This document shows positions 57,020 to 64,000 of a stretch of 64,000 bases of DNA, piece after piece (positions within the stretch are counted from its first letter, which is position 1; the number at the start of each line of letters is the position of its first letter). The translations under genes were made by a program, and so were the position numbers. The DNA comes from Brucella oryzae. GTDB lineage: Bacteria > Pseudomonadota > Alphaproteobacteria > Rhizobiales > Rhizobiaceae. A model generated the notes under the pieces. It ran no database searches, had not been told where the DNA came from, and saw nothing but the letters and a program-made list of their open reading frames with translations. The DNA is taken from positions 496,001-560,000 of the forward strand of contig JAAVLL010000002.1 in assembly GCA_012103035.1 (NCBI GenBank). Direction: 5' to 3'.

Positions 57020-59211
57020 GTGATTATCTCCGACGTTTCATCAGGAAACGGGCGGCAGCCGGTGGCTGACCTGCTCGACATCATAAAACGTAGAAGAATG
57101 ATGCTGGTCGTGCCGGTGCTCGCAGGCATTGGCGTCGGCTTTGCAGGCTATCTTACAGCGCCTGTCAGTTATGTGTCGGAGTCCGTACTGGTGCTGGATA
57201 TGCGGCGATTGCAGGCGCTACCCAGTGAAAGCGCAATCACGCCGCTGCCGCAGGACAGCCCGGTTTTGCGATCCGAACTGGACATCATCAGTTCGCGTAT
57301 GATGGCGCGAAAAGTTATCGACATCCTGCAAGCGGAGGGCATTGTCGTGCCGACGGAGTTCCGTTCGCGTACGGTGCTGTCGTCCGCTTCGGATACCGGA
57401 GCGCAGACAAAAGTGCCCGCGATATCGATCCGGCCATGCGCGAACGCCAGCAGATCGACCTTCTTCTGTCGCGGCTGCGGGTGACCAATGATGGCCGCTC
57501 CTATACGATCTTCATTTCCTATCGCGCTTCCGATCGGGTTTATGCGGCGCAGGTCGCCAATGCTTTCGCCGCCGCCTATCTCGATCACCAGATCGACGTA
57601 CAGCAATCGGCCACGCGCCGCATCAGCGATTGGCTTGGCGATAAGCTGGGCAATTTGCGCAGCGATCTTGAAAATGCTGAACGTGCGGCAGAAGAATTCC
57701 GCCAGAAGGCGCGGCTTGCGGGCGAGCAGGGACAGATCAGCTTTCAGGCCCAGCGCGTGGCAGCGCTGAACAGCGAGATTGTTGCGGCAACGGGTGCTGT
57801 CTCGCTCGCGGAAGCACGGCTGCGCACGGCTGAAGAACTGAAAAACAATAACGAAGCGCCTGCACTGACTGAAGTTTTGGCATCGCCGGCGATACAGACC
57901 CTGCGTAGCGAAGCGGCGCGTGTCGAACGCCAGCTTGACGAACTGCAATCGAACGGCGCGCTGAAGAGCGCCGAAATTCCTGTGCTGAAGGCTGAACTGG
58001 AAGCCCTAAATCAACAGATTTCGAGCCAGGTAGGCGAAATCATCAAGAGCCTCGGTAATGAAATCCAGATCGCGCGGCAGCGGCGCAGCGGACTGGAAGA
58101 TGCGTTGAAAAATGCAGAAGCCGATCTGGCCGAAGCCAATCAGGCGCAAGTCAGGCCGGGCAGCTCGATCGTGAAGCCAATGCCAGCCGCACGGTCTACG
58201 AAAGCTATCTGACGCGTTACAAGCAGCTGATCGAGCAGGACGGCATTGCCGCGCCGGAAGCGCAGATGATCTCACCTGCGGAACCGGCAATGGCCAAGGC
58301 AAGCCCCAATCTTGCCAACTGGCTGTTGCTGGGGCTGGGTCTCGGCGGGTTGGTCGCGCTTGTCGGCACCATGGTGAAGGAAACATTCGACAAGATCAGG
58401 CCTGCGCAGACGGCATCTTTGGTGCTGCCCGGCATTCCGGCAGCGACGCTGCTGCCGGTTTCGCCGCGGCTGACCGTGCCGCTTCTCGTCAATCGTGGTC
58501 TCGATCCGGCAAGCCCCTTCGGCCGTGCGATCAAGTCGGTCCATGATCGTCTTCGGGTCCTGACACGCGGTCGGGATTCGCTGGCATTGTCCATCGTTTC
58601 ACTGTCTGACGGCGAGGGAAAGACGCTGCTGATCACCGCGCTTGCGCAACAGATTGCCGCGGCTGGCTTAACGGTTGCGATCATCGACGCGACGAACAAG
58701 CGGGCGGGCCTGTCTGAAGCCTTCGGGCTTCCGCACAACGATTACGGCAGTGCCGCTGCCGAACGTCCACTCACCGGGGCAACACTCGTGCGTGATCACG
58801 GTTCGGGGATCGATATCATCAAGCCGGACAGACAGATGCGCGAGGGAGAATGGCTGGCCGAATTGATCGCCCAGTTGCGCGCCGATCACAAAATCATCCT
58901 CGTGGACCTTCCGGCGGTCATGGAAGACAAGCGTTCGGTTCTGCTGTCGCGGGCAACGGATACGGCGCTTCTCGTCGTGCCGTCCGACCGCCACGACCAG
59001 CACGCGACCCATGCGCTGATCCAGACGATGGCGTCGTTCGGGCGCAAGCCCGCGCTTGCGGTCGTGAACCAGAACACCGCGTCCTATCGCAGCTGGATAG
59101 CGCTCCCCGTCGCCTTGTGCGGTCTGGCGTTGCAAAAGCAAAACGCAGCATGGGGCCGCGTTTTTGCGTCGGCGCAAGCCAGCCGCAGATGGCGTTCAGG
59201 AACAGGCGTGA
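57020..59211 (+). CDS. Wzz/ExoP-like polysaccharide co-polymerase with degenerate BY-kinase domain
   Basis: This inner-membrane protein of about 730 residues has membrane helix 1 at about residue 28 (MMLVVPVLAGIGVGFAGYL), a long periplasmic coiled-coil-rich region (about 60-400; many Glu/Gln/Arg/Ala residues) and helix 2 near 430 (NWLLLGLGLGGLVALVG). A cytosolic ATPase-like domain follows, with Walker A SLSDGEGKT and Walker B KIILVDLPA. The second Walker motif of BY kinases (DxDxR) reads IIDATNK, and no C-terminal tyrosine cluster is seen, so kinase activity is doubtful. Breaks lie near 57420, 58165 and 59110; the last 35 codons are uncertain. The start is GTG 57020 (or TTG 57017) after GAAGGAGAA. 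Confidence 0.83.
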
Positions 59212-59221
59212 GGGGCAGACC

Positions 59222-60471
59222 ATGTCACACAGGATTATCAGAAACCGTATCGGCACGCATCTCAGGGCAACGATACTTTCCGGGCTTCTGCTTTGGGGCG
59301 GAAGTTTTGGAGCGCTTGCAGACGGGCTGGCCTATCGTGTCGGGGCCAACGATGTGTTGCAGGTCACAGTCTATGGTCAGCCGTCTCTCACAGGGCTTTA
59401 CCCGGTCGATGTGGACGGCAATATCGGTTATCCGGTGGTGGGCAACATTCCGGTGAGCGGACTTACCACCAACGAAATCAGCGAGAAGATTGCCGGATCG
59501 CTATCCCAGCATATTCCGGGGCTGACGGTCACGGCGACGGTCAATCAATATGCGCCGGTGTTCGTCGTCGGCGATGTGAAGGCGCCGGGAAAATACCAGT
59601 TTCGCCCCGGCATGGTGGCGCTTGAGCTAACGGCGCTCGGCGGCGGGGTAGGAAAGGCCGAGTCTCCGGCGGTCACTGCAGGCGTGCAGCTGATCGCTGC
59701 CCAGCAGGAATACACCGATCTGCAGCTGCAGATTACCGCAATGGCGATCAAACGCGCGCGTTTCGAGGCCGAACTGAACGGCACGGATTTTACCTATACT
59801 CTGCCGGAACAAACGCCTGCGACCAAGGAAACAGCAGTCCTGCAGCAACACATGCTTGATGGCGAGAAGACATTGTTCGATGTTCGCCGCAACAATCTTG
59901 CTTCCGAGCGCCGGGCGCTTGAGGCACAGGTTGCAAGCTATGGCGATGAAATCCAGACCTTGCAGCAGAGCATCAAGCTGCATGACACCGAAATCGCGCT
60001 GCTGCAGGAGAATGTGGATTCCAGCAAGTCGCTGGTGGATCGCGGCCTTGCGGCAAAGTCCAGTCTTCGCGATCTGGAGCGGGATTTGTCGGCTACCCGG
60101 CGCGCCGCGCTGGAACAGGGTCGTTTCTCGCTCGGGCGAAGCAGAACCAGCTTGCCGTGCAGCAGCGCATAGCCAATCTGGAGGAGATCCGCCGAAGCGA
60201 TGCGGCCACCAGCTTGCAGGACATCGACCTCAACATGGCCCGCATGGAACGCCGCAGCAATGCCCAACTGCAGGCCATGGCTGAAATTGCCAAGTCTTCC
60301 GGCGATATCTCCTCAGCCACGCTGCGCCAGAAACTGGTCTTCTCGATCAGCCGTAACGTCAATGGCAACTTTCAGGATATCGTTGCCAATGAGCGTACGG
60401 AAATCAAACCGGGTGACATCCTGCGCGTCGAGCTTGATATGAGCAAGATTGGCGGCGGCTCGCCGTCATAG
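59222..60471 (+). CDS. Polysaccharide export protein (Wza/ExoF-like, with SLBB domain)
   Basis: This exported protein of about 417 residues has an N-terminal signal peptide ending ALADG near residue 33. The Poly_export domain begins YRVGANDVLQVTVYGQPSLTGLYPVDVDGNIGYPVVGNIPVSGLTTNEISEKI, followed by an SLBB segment (APVFVVGDVKAPGKYQFRPGMVALELTALGGGV). A long coiled-coil region (about 160-330) precedes the end. This is the ExoF form found in rhizobia and has no lipobox cysteine. A break near 60130 splits the ORF. It forms the periplasmic/outer-membrane export part for the chain whose length the upstream Wzz-like protein controls. Confidence 0.88.
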
Positions 60472-60506
60472 GTTTAGACTCTCCAAAAGTCAGGAAAGGA
60501 CTGCGC

Positions 60507-60537
60507 GTCTCCTCAGCATGAGGGATGCTGAGGAGAC
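60507..60537 (+). terminator. Strong hairpin after the export gene
   Basis: GTCTCCTCAGCAT-gaggg-ATGCTGAGGAGAC is a perfect 13-base stem, 36 bases after the stop of the export gene. It is followed by TTG only, but its strength suggests termination of the LuxR-Wzz-Wza unit. Confidence 0.72.
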
Positions 60538-60582
60538 TTGTCCAGGATTGACAATGTAAGAGTGAAACGTCGCGGCTTGATC

Positions 60583-60605
60583 GGAAAAGCGGAACACGCT
60601 TTTCC
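60583..60605 (-). terminator. Hairpin at the end of the gmd-fcl unit
   Basis: GGAAAAGCG-gaaca-CGCTTTTCC: a perfect 9-base stem 7 bases beyond the fcl stop on the minus strand. It is a probable terminator of the nucleotide-sugar genes. Confidence 0.6.
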
Positions 60606-60611
60606 GGGGCT

Positions 60612-61582
60612 TCAAGCGGCGACAGGATCGGCGGTTTCCTCCAACCAATCGCGATAGACTTTACGCAGGCCGTCCTCCAGACGAATTAGCGGTTTCCAGC
60701 CGAGCGCCCGCATCCGCGACGTGTCGAGGAGTTTGCGTGGAGTGCCGTCCGGTTTGCTGAGATCATGTTCAAAGCGACCTTCGTACCCGACAACGCGGGC
60801 GACGGTCAGCGCCAGGTCCTTGATTGAAATCTCCTCACCCGTTCCGATATTCATGGGATCGATGCCGTCATAGAAGCGCAGCATGTGCAGGCATGCATCT
60901 GCAAGGTCGTCCACATGCAGGAATTCCCGCAAGGGCTTGCCTGTGCCCCAGAGCGTCACATGATCCATTCCTCTCTCCTTGGCCTCGTGAATGCGCCGGA
61001 TGAGTGCCGGCAGGACATGCGAGCTATTGGGGTCAAAATTGTCGTTTGGGCCGTAAAGATTGGTCGGCATAGCCGTCATGAAATGATTGCCATATTGCCG
61101 TGAGCAGGCTTGCGCATATTTCAGCCCGGCGATCTTGGCGATGGCATAGGCTTCGTTGGTCGGTTCCAGCGGGCCGGTCAGAAGCGCATCTTCGGTGAGT
61201 GGCTGTGCGGCGTCGCGTGGATAGATGCAGCTTGAACCGAGCCACAACAGGCGCTCGACGCCGTTTTGCTGGGCGGCGCGGATGAGGTTCATGCCGATGG
61301 CCAGATTATCGTAGAGAAAGTCTGCCGGATATTGCGAATTGGCCAGAATGCCGCCGACGCGGGCGGCAGCGATGATGATGACATCCGGCTTGCGCCCGCT
61401 GATGAAATTTTCTGTCGGTCCCTGCCGCGTCAGGTCGAGCGTGTTGTGCGGGGCCGTGATGACGTCACAATCCGTGCCGTGCAAGCGTCGCAATATGGCC
61501 GAACCGACCATGCCTGTATGTCCGGCAATAAATATCTTTTGCCTTCGAGCGAATAGAGTGGGGTGGGTGCGGTTTCAGCCAT
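60612..61582 (-). CDS. fcl: GDP-L-fucose synthase
   Basis: This extended SDR of about 323 residues is the bifunctional epimerase-reductase that turns GDP-4-keto-6-deoxymannose into GDP-L-fucose. The coenzyme motif [14 protein letters not shown] is restored after a break near 61540. Catalytic residues appear in LGSSCIYP and in [14 protein letters not shown] (YxxxK). [21 protein letters not shown] and [12 protein letters not shown] are family hallmarks. The ATG at 61582 overlaps the gmd stop; an in-frame ATG at 61591 is possible. It acts with gmd to supply fucose for the local polysaccharide. Confidence 0.9.
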
Positions 61583-62643
61583 AGAAGTCATTGCGTCCAA
61601 CCTCCCGCATGATATTGCGCAAATCCCAATCGACCATCTCGGTGACGAGATTGTCGAAGCCGTCGTATGCTGCCAGCCGAGGCGCGTTTTCGCCTTGGAT
61701 GCGTCGCCGAGCAGGAAGTCGACCTCGTTTGGACGGAAATAGCGCGGATCAATTTCAATCAGGCAATTGCCGGATTTCCGGTCGCGGCCGATTTCTTCCA
61801 CGCCGTCGCCGTGCCATTCGATCTCCTTGTCTACCGCCTTGAATGCATGTTCGACAAACTCCCGCACCGTATGCGTTTCGCCGGTCGCCAGAACGTAGTC
61901 GTCGGCGGTATCTTCCTGCAGGATGCGCCACATGCCCTCGACATAGTCACGGGCATGGCCCCAGTCACGGCGGGCATCGAGATTACCGAGCCGAAGCCTG
62001 TCCTGAAGGCCACGTTCAATGGCGGCGACGGCTCGTGTGATCTTGCGGGTGACGAAGGTTTCGCCGCGAAGCGGGCTTTCATGATTGAACAGAATGCCGT
62101 TGGAAGCATGAAAGCCGTAAGCGTCGCGATAATTCACCGTCGTCCAGTAGGCGTAGAGCTTTGCCGTCGCATAGGGGCTGCGCGGCGCGAATGGCGTCTG
62201 TTCGTTCTGCGCATGGGGCGAGCTGTTGCCGAAGAGTTCGGATGTGGAAGCCTGGTAGAAGCGGCATGTCTTGCCGAGCCCCAGGATTCGCATGGATTCA
62301 AGCAGCCGCAGCGTGCCGAGCGCATCGGCATTCGCCGTATATTCAGGCGTTTCAAAACTCACCTGCACATGGCTCTGCGCGCCCAGATTATAAATCTCGT
62401 CGGGCCGCACTTCCTGTATGACACGGCACAGATTGGTAGCATCCGTCAGGTCCCCGAAATGCAGGCGGAAGCGAATGTCCTCCTCATGCGGGTCCTGATA
62501 GAGATGATCAATGCGCGCCGTGTTGAACGACGAAGACCGCCGTTTCAGACCATGGACGCGATAACCCTTTTGAGCAGAAGTTCGCTCAGATAAGCGCCAT
62601 CCTGTCCGGTCACACCGACGATGAGAGCTGTTTTCTCCTGCAA
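61575..62643 (-). CDS. gmd: GDP-mannose 4,6-dehydratase
   Basis: This enzyme of about 356 residues makes GDP-4-keto-6-deoxymannose from GDP-mannose. Seen are [19 protein letters not shown] (NADP site), [40 protein letters not shown] (catalytic YxxxK) and [20 protein letters not shown]. Translation appears to begin at TTG (62643) behind GGAGGCAGGGTC. Breaks lie near 62568 (AAA shortened in [12 protein letters not shown]) and 61668. Its stop overlaps the fcl start, so the two are coupled. The product could also feed GDP-perosamine or GDP-rhamnose, but the adjacent fcl argues for fucose. Confidence 0.93.
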
Positions 62644-62904
62644 GACCCTGCCTCCGATCAAAAACTCGATAGAACCATGTTAGCGATTTTCGCCAAGGGC
62701 AGAACGGCTCCAAAACGGCAAATGCGGGCGGGAACATCGCTCTTCGGATGAGGTCTGAAGCGCGCCCGGCATGGCCGGTTTCACCCAAAGAGGTAGGCGG
62801 TTCGCCCGCTGTCGGTGCGGGCCATGCCTTTGTGTTTCTTGCGGTATCCGCCGCGCTGTTGCGATCCTTCTGCTTAACCGGACCAAGCAATAGGAAGCGA
62901 AATC
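62644..62904. promoter_or_regulatory. Divergent promoter region between gmd and a glycosyltransferase
   Basis: This 261-base non-coding gap has divergent starts on both sides. A GGAGGC ribosome site serves gmd and AGGAAGCGAAATC serves the glycosyltransferase. No exact palindrome was found. Confidence 0.5.
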
Positions 62905-64000
62905 ATGCGTGTGGTGCTTGCCAATCGTTACTTCTACCCGGACCAGTCGGCGACCAGCCGCATGGTGACGAGCCTCGCCCATACGCTGGTGCGTGAAGGC
63001 ATCGAGACGACGGTGCTGGCAAGCCGCTGCTATCACGACAATCGGACGGACATTCTGCCCGCGCGCGAAACGATCGACGGCATCGATGTTCATCGCATAT
63101 GGACCTCGGGCTTCGGTCGGGGAAAGCTTGTCGGGCGCGCGGTCGATTATGCGACCTTCCATCTGTCCGCTGCGGCCTGGTTTGCGTCGAATGCCAGAAA
63201 GGACGATGTCTGCGTCGTCTGCACCGATCCGCCGCTTCTTTCCGTTTCGGCAGCACTCCCAGTCCGTATGCGCCGGGCAAAGTTGGTCAACTGGGTGATG
63301 GATCTTTTCCCGAAACGGCGATGGAACTCGGCCTCATCAAGCCCGATACGGTTTCAGGCAAGCTCGCCCTGATCCTGCGCAACTGGTCGATGCGCCAGTC
63401 GGCGCTGACCATCTGCCCGATAGAGCGCATGGCGCAATATCTTTCGACAAGGGACATTCCGGCGGAAAGCCTGAGCGTGGTTCACCACTGGGCCGACCGC
63501 AATGAAATTGTTCCGGTCGAACCGGCGCGAAACCCCTTGCGCCGCGCCTGGGGTTGGGACGGAAATTCGTCATCGGCTATTCGGGCAATTTCGGGCGTGC
63601 GCACGAATTCAAGACAGTTCTCGATGCCGCCGAACGGCTCAAGCATATGAAGAGCATTGTCTTTCTGATGATCGGCGAGGGGCAGCAGCGCGGCTTTGTC
63701 GAAAGCGAAGTCAAACGACGCGGCCTGACCAATGTGATGATGAAACCGTTCCAACCCGTTGATAAACTTTCCGAAAGCCTCGGTGCTGCCAATGTGCATC
63801 TGGTCTCGCTGAAGCCGGAGTTGGAACATTGCATCGTGCCCAGCAAGTTCTATGGCGTGCTTGCGGCTGCGCGACCGACAATCTTCATCGGCGATACGGA
63901 AGGCGAGATCGGCACGATTGTTCGCGATTTCCAGTGCGGCATGGCGCTGCGGCCGGGCGAAGTGGATGCGCTGGTCAACGCGATCCTTCATCTGCGCCAC
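62905..64000 (+). CDS. Glycosyltransferase, GT4 (WbuB/WcaI-like), 3' truncated
   Basis: This cytosolic glycosyltransferase is cut by the window end after about 365 residues (family length is about 400). The N-terminal GT-B fold opens MRVVLANRYFYPDQSATSRMV, and CVVCTDPPLLS lies in the donor-independent domain. The C-terminal domain has RKFVIGYSGNFGRAHEFKTVLDAAERL, then LEHCIVPSKFYGVLAAARPTIFIGD, matching the Glu-rich nucleotide-sugar site of GT4 (the E/K positions of the IVPSKFYGVLAA block). Breaks lie near 63312 and 63560. It likely adds one sugar of the repeat unit of the surface polysaccharide, and fucose from gmd-fcl is a candidate donor sugar. Confidence 0.85.

Noticed and set aside
61667-62593. 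308-codon plus-strand ORF
   Set aside because: Antisense of gmd, whose catalytic motifs are all present.
1-64000. CRISPR arrays, rRNA or tRNA genes, phage or plasmid modules
   Set aside because: No regularly spaced repeats, tRNA-like cloverleaf ends, ribosomal RNA motifs, integrase or replication genes were recognised on reading; a covariance search was not possible.

Overview
The window looks like a chromosomal segment of an alphaproteobacterium of the Brucellaceae/Rhizobiales (Brucella/Ochrobactrum-like). The evidence is moderately GC-rich coding sequence, a very high density of ABC transporters and LysR/GntR regulators, a choline-sulfatase/ChoX/LysR module typical of Rhizobiales, and intergenic mosaic palindromes of the rhizobial type (GAAACCGG core). 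The genus is inferred from these traits, not from a database search.

Most long genes are split between two or more reading frames. At the roughly ten breaks I checked base by base, each is explained by one missing base, usually in a short homopolymer. I therefore annotate whole genes across the breaks and treat the breaks as probable sequencing or assembly deletions, not as mass pseudogenisation.

Layout. (1) 1-2.0 kb: the end of a YigZ/IMPACT protein and a diguanylate cyclase with duplicated PAS-like modules. (2) 2.2-10.4 kb, minus strand: a probable operon with an oligopeptide-type ABC importer (binding protein, two permeases, double ATPase), a DAO-type FAD oxidoreductase, an ATC-hydrolase family protein and an M20 amidohydrolase. 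(3) 10.7-15.4 kb: an SDR relic, a VOC protein, and a choline-sulfate module (betC, choX, divergent LysR). (4) 15.5-22.4 kb: a diacetyl/acetoin-type SDR, a dienelactone hydrolase and a DUF808 protein that converge into a repeat element, a carboxylesterase, a BigR-like sulfur-responsive regulator with YeeE/YedE halves, and an ABC exporter. (5) 22.5-33.0 kb, plus strand: a large sugar-acid catabolic operon (GntR, DapA-like, ABC importer, enolase-superfamily dehydratase, SMP-30 lactonase, IlvD/Edd dehydratase, RraA-like). It converges on a minus-strand CUT2 sugar importer (33.0-36.6 kb).

(6) 37-42.5 kb: a CorC-like CNNM/CBS protein, a GGDEF-EAL protein, an exported FG-GAP-like protein and a DUF1801 protein. 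(7) 42.7-54.7 kb: a Tat-exported amidohydrolase, SDR/LysR, TetR/DMT exporter, an MFS exporter, a GAF-LytTR regulator, msrB, a Mop protein, an ACS-type MFS permease and a Crp/Fnr regulator. (8) 54.8-64 kb: an IS630-family element followed by a surface-polysaccharide locus (LuxR-type regulator with a degenerate receiver, Wzz/ExoP-like co-polymerase, Wza/ExoF-like exporter, gmd, fcl, glycosyltransferase running off the end).

The parts that most merit follow-up are the ATC-hydrolase peptide operon, the sugar-acid operon with its operator-like palindromes, the gene pair whose C-termini are both written by a repeat element, and the polysaccharide regulator and co-polymerase that lack canonical catalytic residues. 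No CRISPR array, rRNA or tRNA was recognised.
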